5,796 nucleotides of DNA from an uncultured Prevotella sp. (GTDB lineage: Bacteria; Bacteroidota; Bacteroidia; Bacteroidales; Bacteroidaceae): NCBI GenBank assembly GCA_900314365.1, contig OMVH01000198.1, positions 1 through 5,796 of the forward strand, given 5' to 3'. This document shows, in pieces, positions 1 to 5,785 of this stretch (positions are counted from its first letter, which is position 1; each line of letters starts with the position of its first letter). The position numbers and the translations under genes were made by a program. Below the pieces are notes generated by a model. That model saw nothing but the letters and a program-made list of their open reading frames with translations, made no database searches and was not told where the DNA came from.

Positions 1-51
1 TATTTAACGCCCGTTTTTCCGTATCAAAAATCAAAGTTTTCCATTGCACAC

Positions 52-67
52 TCTTCCGAATGGAAGA
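52..67 (-). terminator. Short hairpin downstream of the DUF3267 gene, possible terminator
   Basis: A perfect 6-bp inverted repeat, TCTTCC and GGAAGA around a 4-nt loop, lies 33 nt beyond the stop codon of the minus-strand DUF3267 gene. A second, weaker 5-bp AT hairpin (ACAAT / ATTGT, about 78-92) sits between it and the stop. No clear T-run follows on the minus strand, so a role in termination is inferred from position only. Confidence 0.25.
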
Positions 68-100
68 CCAGTAGAACACAATTTTTCATTGTTGGATGCT

Positions 101-652
101 CTATTCAGCAGGCATCTTCCCATCGTCGAGGACATAGAATCCAGCTTCCGACGGATGGTCGAGAATCATCGACTTGGGACTCTCCTTCAGAATGAGCCAC
201 ACCATCCACAAATCACCGGCCGCAGCACTGATGTAGAGGATACCGTAGACAAGCAGGAACGGGTTGCCACAGAAAAGAGCCCATACTGAGGGCACCACTC
301 CGAGAATCAAGAAAGGTGCAAGGGCACCGGCAATGTAACGGTTACGGCTCATCGGCTTCGAATAATGGCAGTAGGGCATCAGGTACTTCCACATCACCCC
401 AAAGCTGACATTGCGGAAACCGCCCCGATTGAGCAGGGCAAACGTGAGTCCGTGGATACCTTCATGGAGGAAAACACCAACCACAATGGCAATGAGGAAG
501 AGGTTAGCGGAAGACAAAGTGAAATGGGAGTTGATTTCATGCATGGGCCAAATCAGCGTAAAGGGCACTCCTAAGACCACGATGCAACCGACGAAAAGCA
601 GCAACGCAAAGACGTTGGCAGACACGATGTTGATAGAAACTTTCTTGCTCAT
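101..652 (-). CDS. DUF3267-family membrane protein, putative zincin peptidase (183 aa)
   Basis: This is a predicted integral membrane metalloprotease of the DUF3267 / putative zincin peptidase family; no substrate is known to me. The ATG at 652 gives MSKKVSIN and a 183-aa product. An upstream ATG at 802 in the same frame would add 50 residues of non-membrane sequence crossing a promoter box, a GC-rich hairpin and the end of the neighbouring decayed gene, so I reject it. Hydrophobic segments lie near residues 11-35, 48-70, 106-128 and 131-155. HEGIH at residues 63-67 inside the second segment supplies two zinc-ligand histidines and the catalytic Glu64. A later motif, AGDLWM, contains Asp147, a plausible third ligand by analogy with other membrane zincins. 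The segment MSRNRYIAGALAPF (101-114) matches the family pattern of a basic loop leading into an 'aP' helix. The gene stands alone with its own promoter box. Family assignment is fairly sure; peptidase activity is inferred. Confidence 0.85.
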   Translation of the reverse strand: MSKKVSINIVSANVFALLLFVGCIVVLGVPFTLIWPMHEINSHFTLSSANLFLIAIVVGVFLHEGIHGLTFALLNRGGFRNVSFGVMWKYLMPYCHYSKPMSRNRYIAGALAPFLILGVVPSVWALFCGNPFLLVYGILYISAAAGDLWMVWLILKESPKSMILDHPSEAGFYVLDDGKMPAE

Positions 653-656
653 GCTG

Positions 657-664
657 CAAAGGTA
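657..664 (-). promoter_or_regulatory. -7 promoter element (TACCTTTG) abutting the DUF3267 start codon
   Basis: The minus strand reads TACCTTTG, an exact match to the Bacteroidota -7 consensus TAnnTTTG. Only four bases (CAGC) separate it from the ATG at 652. Transcription normally begins a few bases after this element, so the transcript would start at or next to the A of the ATG. I see no good -33 TTTG at the usual spacing. Confidence 0.6.
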
Positions 665-719
665 GCCATTTTTTCGCTGTCCCCATGCCGAAAAGTCCGG
701 AATTTTCGCACACACGGCA

Positions 720-756
720 GTGCCCCGCCCCGGCATCGCCTGTTGGGACGGGGCAC
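720..756 (-). terminator. GC-rich stem-loop after the decayed gene
   Basis: Arms 720-732 (GTGCCCCGCCCCG) and 744-756 (TGGGACGGGGCAC) pair over 13 positions with one C-A mismatch and one terminal G-T wobble, around an 11-nt loop. The first eight pairs are perfect and mostly G-C. On the minus strand it begins 12 nt after the stop of the decayed gene and ends well before the DUF3267 promoter, which is where a terminator is expected. No T-tract follows on either strand, so it may instead act as an mRNA 3'-end stabiliser. Confidence 0.5.
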
Positions 757-768
757 AGCTGCAGAAGG

Positions 769-1132
769 CTACTCCTTTATCTGGAAGCAGAAATAGCACC
801 ACGTGGCCGGAGAATCCATTGTCGAAGTCTGGAACTCAACAAGATAGAAGTAGCCATATTTCAAAGCCGGATAATAGCCATTATAGCTCGCTCCGTTGAG
901 GATGACGAAGTCAGTCACGTCGACCGCAGAGTCCTTTCCTTAGGGATAGAGATGCACGTAGTCGTCGGTATACCAATAGATATAGGTACCATAGTCGCTT
1001 GCTTCCTGGTAGAGTGGACTTCCGGCAGGCAGAGCCACATTGAGCGTTCCGCCCGTGACATTGAGCTAATCTCCTTGGGTCGAAACAATCCTCGCGCAGC
1101 TCTCTGTTGCTTACGGCTGCGAAGGCAAACAT
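769..1132 (-). pseudogene. Decayed gene remnant with two in-frame stops, unknown secreted-type protein
   Basis: Minus-strand reading from about 1089 to the TAG at 771-769 shows one continuous protein-like frame broken by TAG at 1068-1066 and TAA at 942-940. The 41 codons between them read like a folded, Tyr-rich extracellular protein, with pieces such as LNVTGGTLNVALPAGSPLYQ and YGTYIYWYTDDYVHLYP. The 56 codons after the TAA continue in the same style (DFVILNGASYNGYYPALKYG, then FYLVEFQTSTMDSPATWCYF) and end QIKE-stop just before the hairpin at 720-756. Upstream, the frame has a further stop at 1113-1111, while a neighbouring frame from the ATG at 1132 gives MFAFAAVSNREL, possibly the remains of a leader after a frameshift. 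The start is therefore uncertain. I recognise no family. It could also be the 3' remnant of a longer gene. The 300-odd bases here hold no intact gene on either strand that I believe. Confidence 0.6.
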
Positions 1133-1133
1133 A

Positions 1134-1393
1134 ATTTTATTAAAAAGCAAGAGAAACAAGTCTTTTTGTTATCATATTTTGACTTTTAATTCCTAATCGT
1201 TTAATAAAAAGCTTATTAATAAACAATACGAAAGATTATGCGATAAAATTGTGCCCGCACACTGCAGAAAACTAAGGCTGAGGTTTGTGCGACATTGATA
1301 CCATTTCAAACCGCTTCCTCAGATTGCCTATGACTTTCCAAGCTGTCCTACACAAAATAGCGCAGCAGGTACCCCATTCTCGCAGATTTTATG
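1134..1393. other. AT-rich divergent intergenic region without a gene
   Basis: I see no credible coding region here. The left half (about 1131-1250) is strongly AT-rich and contains a perfect 7-bp AT inverted repeat, TTAATAA at 1201-1207 and TTATTAA at 1213-1219. The right half has a normal base composition and a bipartite inverted repeat at 1278-1322: CTGAGG pairs with CCTCAG, and TTTG pairs with CAAA, with a 6-nt bulge on one side. It separates the minus-strand decayed gene from the plus-strand S9 peptidase, so upstream control elements for the latter could lie here. Confidence 0.5.
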
Positions 1394-1401
1394 TAAGTTT
1401 G
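1394..1401 (+). promoter_or_regulatory. -7 promoter element (TAAGTTTG) of the S9 peptidase gene
   Basis: TAAGTTTG is an exact TAnnTTTG match 29 nt before the ATG at 1431, predicting a leader of about 24 nt. The leader has no Shine-Dalgarno sequence but is A-rich just before the start (ACTACAAAAT), as expected for Bacteroidota. No convincing -33 TTTG is seen. Confidence 0.6.
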
Positions 1402-1430
1402 CACACTGAATCAATCTACCACTACAAAAT

Positions 1431-3929
1431 ATGACCACAAAAAAGAATAATTTTCTGTGCCAGAGTCTCCACCACCCCCGCCGTGGAAGTCTCATGGCCG
1501 TTATGCTGCTCGCTACATCAGCCACCTTGTCCGTGCAGGCAGCCACACGCAAGGTGACCACTTTCCGCTACACCGGCCCCATCGTGATGCAGCAGCCCGT
1601 AATGGTGGACACCATGGGTGTAGACCGCAAGCCCTTCAAGGCGGACAACCTGCTCGAAGCTCCCCTGAACCTGCAGAACGCCAGCCGGGGAAGGGTGTTC
1701 AGCCAGGCTATGATTCCAGCCTGTAAAGCGGGCAACGCTCTCCACATGCTGCAGTTCACCATCGACAACAGCCTCTATGCCAAGGCCACTATAAAGGTGG
1801 AAAAGCTCAAGCGCTTCCAACTCTTTGTCGACGGAGTGAAGAGCGATGGCCACGTCACCCTGAAACCTGAGACCCACAATGTGGTCATCAAATATCTCTC
1901 CACGCCTGCCGACCACGACTCTCTGCTCGTGAGCGTCAGCAGTGATGCCGACTCCCTTCTGAACTTCGGCTGTGGACCGCGGCGCGAGCTGACCCTGCGC
2001 GACTATCAAAACGGCAGACATCTCTACAGCAACCGACTCAGTGCCGATGGACGTTATGCCATCACGACTTCGTGGGAAACAACAGGACCGGGCAAGACTA
2101 CGTGGGCCTATACCCTGCACGACCTCAGGCTGCACACCACACTGCTCACGTCCACAACTCCTCTAAGGTGGATGCCCGGACAGGACAGCTACCTCAGCGT
2201 GCGTGCTGGCTCCAACGGCAACCAGCTCATAGCGACCGATGTAACCACAGGAATGGAGAAAGTTCTGACCGATGCTCTGCCCGAGGGCCAATGGACCATG
2301 GCACCCAACGGACGGTTCCTCATCCTGCAACAAAATATCGAGGGACCCAAGGACGACAGTCAGGTGCACCAGATTATCCAGCCCGACGACCGACAGCCAG
2401 GCTGGAGAACGAGGACAGCCTTGGTGAAATACGACCTTAAAAGCGGACTATCACAGCCTTTGACCTTCGGCTATCACGACGTGACACTCTGCGACATCTC
2501 CCAGGACAGCCGCTACATATTATATATGGTATCGCGCGCGCGACTGTCGAAACGGCCTACCACCGTAACTTCCATCTACCGTCTCAATCTCGAAACGATG
2601 GACAACGAGTGTCTCGTCGACAGCGACGGCTTCGTCAGCAATGCCCTCTTTTCGCCCGATGCCTCCACAATAGCGGTCACGGGGTCACCGGAGTGCTTAG
2701 GGGGCGTGGGCAAGAATCTTCCCGAAGGACGAACGCCGAGCATGTATGACTACCAACTCTACACCATCGACTGCACTACGAAGAAGGTGAGACCAATGAC
2801 GCGCGACTTCAACCCAAGCGTGGAGAGTATGGACTGGAGCACCTACGACGGCAACATCTACTTCTGCGCACTCAACCGCGACCGCCGCAGTCTCTACAGA
2901 CTGAATCCTTCAACGGGCAGAATTTCGGAACTGAGTGTTCCCGAAGATTATGTCAATGGTGTAGGTCTGGCCGACAAGGCTCCCGTACTGTGCTTCAACG
3001 GGCAGAGCGCCACCAACAAGGACCGGCTCTACGTCATGGATACCAAGCAATGCAAGAGCATTCTCCTGGACGACCTCCAGCAGTCGCTCGCCGATGTCGA
3101 CATTGCCACCTGCAAGGACTGGAACTTTCGTAGCAGTCGTGGCGACACCATCTACGGACGCTACTATCTGCCACCCCACTTCGAAGCTTCGCGCAAGTAC
3201 CCCATGATTGTGTACTACTACGGTGGCTGCACACCCACCAGCCGCAGCTTCGGCGGAAACTATCCCTTCCCGCTCTATGCCGCCAAAGGCTATGTGGTCT
3301 ATGTGATACAGCCCAGCGGTGCCACAGGCTTCGGACAGGAGTTTGCCTCGCGCCATGTGAATACAGCCGGCGAAGGTGTGGCCGACGACATCATCGAGGG
3401 CACACAGAAGTTCTGCGCCAGCCACAGTTTCGTCAATGCCCGCAAGGTGGGCTGCTTAGGCGCGTCCTACGGAGGTTTCATGACTCAGTATCTGCAAACA
3501 AAAACCAACATCTTCGCTGCTGCCGTATCGCACGCAGGCATCAGCGACCACACGGCCTACTGGGGCGAGGGATACTGGGGATACAGCTACAGTGAGGTGA
3601 GCATGGCCAACCGATATCCCTGGAGCGACCGCGACCTGTACGTGAACCACAGTCCACTCTACAATGCCGACAAGATTCACACGCCTCTACTCCTCGTGCA
3701 CGGCACTGCTGACACCAACGTGCCCACGGGCAACAGCATAGCTCTCTACACTGCGCTGAAGTTGCTCGGCAGACCTGTGGCACTGGTCGAAGTGGAGGGT
3801 GAGAACCACTGGATTCAAGACTACAACAAGCGCATAAAGTGGCAGGACACTATCTTCGCATGGTTTGCCAAATGGCTACAGGACGACGACAGCTGGTGGA
3901 AATCCATGTACGACAAGATGCCGGAATAG
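1431..3929 (+). CDS. Exported S9 (prolyl oligopeptidase) family serine peptidase (832 aa)
   Basis: This is an exported serine peptidase that should cleave short peptides, often near proline or other set residues in this family. The ATG at 1431 is favoured: it gives a basic N-region (KK, then HHPRRG), a hydrophobic core LMAVMLLATS and a signal peptidase I site VQA|A after residue 37. The ATG at 1494 would lose the basic part. Residues about 116-175 look like a small beta-sandwich insert resembling a PEGA domain (LFVDGV at 131-136, then VTLKPETHNVVI). Residues about 200-560 show beta-propeller repeats (DGRYAI, DSRYILYM, FSPDASTIAV, IYRLNLET). The alpha/beta-hydrolase domain runs from about 565 to 825: YYYGG at 595-599 (a Tyr here probably forms the oxyanion hole), nucleophile Ser679 in GASYGGF, Asp761 in HGTADTNVP and His793 in GENHW. 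Triad spacings of 82 and 32 fit the family. No adjacent Glu-Glu pair occurs anywhere, so a classic DPP IV-type dipeptidyl peptidase is doubtful; exact specificity is unknown. Its codons are more GC-rich than those of the following gene. Confidence 0.93.
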   Translation: MTTKKNNFLCQSLHHPRRGSLMAVMLLATSATLSVQAATRKVTTFRYTGPIVMQQPVMVDTMGVDRKPFKADNLLEAPLNLQNASRGRVFSQAMIPACKAGNALHMLQFTIDNSLYAKATIKVEKLKRFQLFVDGVKSDGHVTLKPETHNVVIKYLSTPADHDSLLVSVSSDADSLLNFGCGPRRELTLRDYQNGRHLYSNRLSADGRYAITTSWETTGPGKTTWAYTLHDLRLHTTLLTSTTPLRWMPGQDSYLSVRAGSNGNQLIATDVTTGMEKVLTDALPEGQWTMAPNGRFLILQQNIEGPKDDSQVHQIIQPDDRQPGWRTRTALVKYDLKSGLSQPLTFGYHDVTLCDISQDSRYILYMVSRARLSKRPTTVTSIYRLNLETMDNECLVDSDGFVSNALFSPDASTIAVTGSPECLGGVGKNLPEGRTPSMYDYQLYTIDCTTKKVRPMTRDFNPSVESMDWSTYDGNIYFCALNRDRRSLYRLNPSTGRISELSVPEDYVNGVGLADKAPVLCFNGQSATNKDRLYVMDTKQCKSILLDDLQQSLADVDIATCKDWNFRSSRGDTIYGRYYLPPHFEASRKYPMIVYYYGGCTPTSRSFGGNYPFPLYAAKGYVVYVIQPSGATGFGQEFASRHVNTAGEGVADDIIEGTQKFCASHSFVNARKVGCLGASYGGFMTQYLQTKTNIFAAAVSHAGISDHTAYWGEGYWGYSYSEVSMANRYPWSDRDLYVNHSPLYNADKIHTPLLLVHGTADTNVPTGNSIALYTALKLLGRPVALVEVEGENHWIQDYNKRIKWQDTIFAWFAKWLQDDDSWWKSMYDKMPE

Positions 3930-3936
3930 AATGCTC

Positions 3937-3944
3937 TAACTTTG
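3937..3944 (+). promoter_or_regulatory. -7 promoter element (TAACTTTG) of the fucosidase gene
   Basis: TAACTTTG exactly matches TAnnTTTG. It lies in the 41-nt gap after the peptidase stop and 26 nt before the fucosidase ATG, the same distance class as for the peptidase gene. It implies that the fucosidase can be transcribed independently; read-through from the peptidase is also possible because no terminator separates them. Confidence 0.6.
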
Positions 3945-3970
3945 TCATCATCATAACAGTAAAGATAACA

Positions 3971-5299
3971 ATGAGAAAACTATTTTTAGCAATTGCAGTG
4001 TGTTGCAGCCTGTTGCCTTCTATGGCACAAAAGGAAGTTTCGCTGAAGCTCGATCCCGCACAGTCGCAATGGTTCCGTGAGGCTAAGTTCGGAATGTTTA
4101 TCCATTGGGGGCTGTATTCGTGTTTTGCAGGCAGCTACAACGGACATACGCTTCCGGACACCTCCCTTCCCAACGGGAACAGCTGGTATGCAGAATGGGG
4201 AGAGAAGCGCTTAGAGATTCCCGACGAAGTCTATCGAGGAAAGGTACACGATTTTTCCACGCCTAATTACAATCCCGATGAATGGGCACGACTCGCAAAG
4301 GAGGCCGGAATGAAGTACCTCGTTATCACGGCAAAGCACCATGACGGGTTTGCGCTATGGAATTCGAAAGTCTCTCACTTCGATGTAGAGCTGACTCCGG
4401 GTAAGAAGGATTTGCTGGCCCCATTGGTCAAGGCCTGCAAGAAATACGGATTGAAATATGGATTCTACTACTCTCATTGGGAGGACTGGGAACATAAGGG
4501 AGGTGCCAAGCCTTCATGGGAGAAACAGCCCACCGATGAGGAATATCAGAAATACTGGGAGGAAAAGAGCCTGCCGCAGGTCAAGGAATTGTTGGTAAAC
4601 TACGATCCCGACCTACTCTGGTTTGACACCTGGGGCGAAGAAGGCACATTGCTCACCCCTCAGCGCCGTGATGAACTTATCCGGTTGGTGCGTACCTACA
4701 GTAAGAAATGTCTCATCAATGGACGTATCTGCTACACCAATCCGGGTGAGGATATTGATTTCCTGGAGATGATGGACAATGAGTATCCTGCGTCCCTTCA
4801 AGACCGTCCCTGGCAGACTCCCGCTACGATGCAACATTCATGGGGATATCATGCCAAGGATTTCAACTGGAAGCCCACGAAGCAGATGTTGACCTATCTG
4901 GTCAGCAACACTTCGAAAGGCGGAAACTACTTGTTGAATATAGGTCCGAAGGCCGACGGTACAATCCCCGTTCCGGCTGTGAGACGACTGCGTGAGATGG
5001 GAGCCTGGCTTTCGGCAAACGGTGAAGCTGTCTATGGGGCATCGCCCATAAGCGTTCAAGTGCCTGATGGCGTGTACCTTTCACAGAAGACTGAGGGAGG
5101 AAAGCATCTGTTGTATGTCTTTATCACCAAGTCCATGGAACAACTTACCATTCCCATAACGGCAAGGGGAAGCATTTCGGTCTTAGAAACAGGACAACCC
5201 ATTTCCTATACTCAAAATGGAAATGCTGTGAGTCTTTCACTTCCAGAAAACCTGTTCCGGGATTCATCCATTCAAGTGTTGAAATTAGAAATACAATAA
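3971..5299 (+). CDS. Exported GH29 alpha-L-fucosidase (442 aa)
   Basis: This retaining glycosidase releases alpha-L-fucose from glycans, probably in the periplasm or at the cell surface. The ATG at 3971 starts a clean signal peptide (MRKLFLAIAV, hydrophobic to about residue 16, probable cut after SMA at 19). The frame is open further upstream to 3839, but that part overlaps the peptidase gene and would bury the signal. GH29 hallmarks appear in order: AKFGMFIHWGLYS (38-50, His45), SWYAEWG (71-77), EWARLAKEAGMKYLVITAKH through HDGF (104-127, His123 and His124 for fucose binding), KYGFYYSHWEDW (162-173), LLWFDTWG with probable nucleophile Asp219, NGR with Arg252, and SWGYH (290-294). The acid/base is less clear: Glu266 and Glu271 in DFLEMMDNEYP (263-273) are candidates. 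Residues about 360-442 form a C-terminal beta-sandwich. The length is normal for a single-domain GH29 and nothing is truncated. Subfamily A or B cannot be decided by eye. Base use is more AT-rich than in the peptidase gene just upstream. Confidence 0.95.
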   Translation: MRKLFLAIAVCCSLLPSMAQKEVSLKLDPAQSQWFREAKFGMFIHWGLYSCFAGSYNGHTLPDTSLPNGNSWYAEWGEKRLEIPDEVYRGKVHDFSTPNYNPDEWARLAKEAGMKYLVITAKHHDGFALWNSKVSHFDVELTPGKKDLLAPLVKACKKYGLKYGFYYSHWEDWEHKGGAKPSWEKQPTDEEYQKYWEEKSLPQVKELLVNYDPDLLWFDTWGEEGTLLTPQRRDELIRLVRTYSKKCLINGRICYTNPGEDIDFLEMMDNEYPASLQDRPWQTPATMQHSWGYHAKDFNWKPTKQMLTYLVSNTSKGGNYLLNIGPKADGTIPVPAVRRLREMGAWLSANGEAVYGASPISVQVPDGVYLSQKTEGGKHLLYVFITKSMEQLTIPITARGSISVLETGQPISYTQNGNAVSLSLPENLFRDSSIQVLKLEIQ

Positions 5300-5332
5300 G
5301 AAGGCAGAAGCTTTCACAACACTCATCACGCT

Positions 5333-5378
5333 GACAATCTTTCTGGTCATTCGGAATGAATGAACCAGAGAGATTGTT
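5333..5378 (+). terminator. Long stem-loop 3' of the fucosidase gene, probable terminator
   Basis: Arms 5335-5352 (CAATCTTTCTGGTCATTC) and 5358-5376 pair over 18 positions, with one G-T wobble and a single bulged A at 5363, around a 5-nt loop. The stem can extend outward by an A-T and a G-T pair. It begins about 34 nt after the fucosidase stop, which suits a terminator or 3'-end stabiliser. There is no T-run after it, so intrinsic termination of the textbook type is not certain, and the near-perfect symmetry would work on either strand. Confidence 0.55.
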
Positions 5379-5465
5379 GACAAAGAATCCAAGCTACATT
5401 TCAACTGTCCTTGCAAAATCATCAATACATCTGTTCATCAAGGGTGATTTTCAAAAGCCAAACGA

Positions 5466-5473
5466 AATCTTTG
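5466..5473 (+). promoter_or_regulatory. Probable -7 element (AATCTTTG) of the small exported ORF
   Basis: AATCTTTG matches TAnnTTTG at five of six fixed positions and ends 31 nt before the ATG at 5505, close to the 29 and 26 nt seen for the two preceding genes. The weaker match makes this less certain than the other three promoter elements. Confidence 0.35.
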
Positions 5474-5504
5474 CTACATACTTGTCAATAGCAATACGAC
5501 CATT

Positions 5505-5669
5505 ATGAAAATCAGAACTTTAGCTTTGTGTCTGTTCGTCATTATAGGCTTATCAACTCAGGCGGACAACAAACCGCCGCCTCAGGCTCCTCTGCAGATT
5601 CACCTCAACACACCAACTACCTTAATGGGGTCTCAACCGAATGACAACTTTTTCAGGCATGGCAGATGA
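5505..5669 (+). CDS. Small exported protein of unknown function (54 aa)
   Basis: I recognise no family. The N-terminus is a clear Sec-type signal peptide: MKIRT, a hydrophobic core LALCLFVIIGL, and a plausible cleavage after STQA at residue 20. The mature part would be only 34 residues: a proline-rich start (DNKPPPQAPLQIHLNTP), then a polar tail ending FFRHGR. The start is supported by a promoter-like box 31 nt upstream and an AT-rich leader. The stop TGA (5667-5669) is followed at once by ATG in the same frame, which runs 28 more codons to TAA at 5754-5756 (MNKQNHDNQNQEKTA, ending GFIGLGLNQ). It could be a real secreted peptide, or the 5' stump of a longer gene interrupted by a nonsense mutation. 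The signal peptide makes an expressed product believable, but neighbours give no hint of function. Confidence 0.5.
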   Translation: MKIRTLALCLFVIIGLSTQADNKPPPQAPLQIHLNTPTTLMGSQPNDNFFRHGR

Positions 5670-5785
5670 ATGAACAAGCAAAATCACGACAACCAAAATC
5701 AGGAAAAGACAGCGCTGACACAAAGAGGTTTTATCGGTTTGGGTCTGAATCAGTAATCGCTGATATAACTGTTGATTATCCATAA
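5666..5785 (+). CDS. Possible small ORF overlapping the preceding stop (39 aa), doubtful
   Basis: An ATG at 5666 overlaps the preceding TGA as ATGA, the classic arrangement for translational coupling. It opens a 39-aa frame (MNEQAKSRQPKSGK, ending DITVDYP) to TAA at 5783-5785. The product is basic and polar at the start and has no signal or membrane segment. It is too short, and matches nothing I know, so it may be chance. It competes with the frame that continues from the ATG at 5670. Confidence 0.15.
   Translation: MNEQAKSRQPKSGKDSADTKRFYRFGSESVIADITVDYP

Noticed and set aside
32..39. AAACTTTG on the minus strand as a -7 promoter element for a gene to the left of the window
   Set aside because: It matches only five of six positions and no start codon follows before the window ends.
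653..802. N-terminal extension of the DUF3267 protein from the ATG at 802
   Set aside because: The extra 50 codons cover a promoter box, a terminator-like hairpin and the 3' end of the decayed gene; the ATG at 652 directly follows the promoter box.
1126..1133. Exact TATGTTTG (TAnnTTTG) on the minus strand as a promoter
   Set aside because: It overlaps the only candidate ATG of the decayed gene and no ATG in the recognisable frame follows it, so it cannot be assigned to a gene.
685..1134. Plus-strand 149-aa open frame across the decayed gene
   Set aside because: It has no signal peptide, domain or promoter box, and its composition is that of an antisense shadow of the minus-strand remnant.
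911..1159. Minus-strand 82-aa open frame starting MFLLLFNKIMFAFA
   Set aside because: The start resembles a leader, but after it the frame turns into Arg/Cys-rich noise while the neighbouring frame carries the protein-like sequence. I treat it as part of the frameshifted remnant.
3839..3970. Upstream extension of the fucosidase frame into the peptidase gene (44 extra codons)
   Set aside because: It overlaps the end of the peptidase gene, would place 44 polar residues before a clean signal peptide, and lies upstream of the gene's own promoter box.
5622..5783. Minus-strand 53-aa ORF with a hydrophobic stretch (CLFLILVVVILLVHSS)
   Set aside because: It lies wholly antisense to the small exported ORF, has no visible promoter box, and its hydrophobic run is what one expects opposite Asn/Gln-rich codons. 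It may deserve a look if transcripts on this strand exist.
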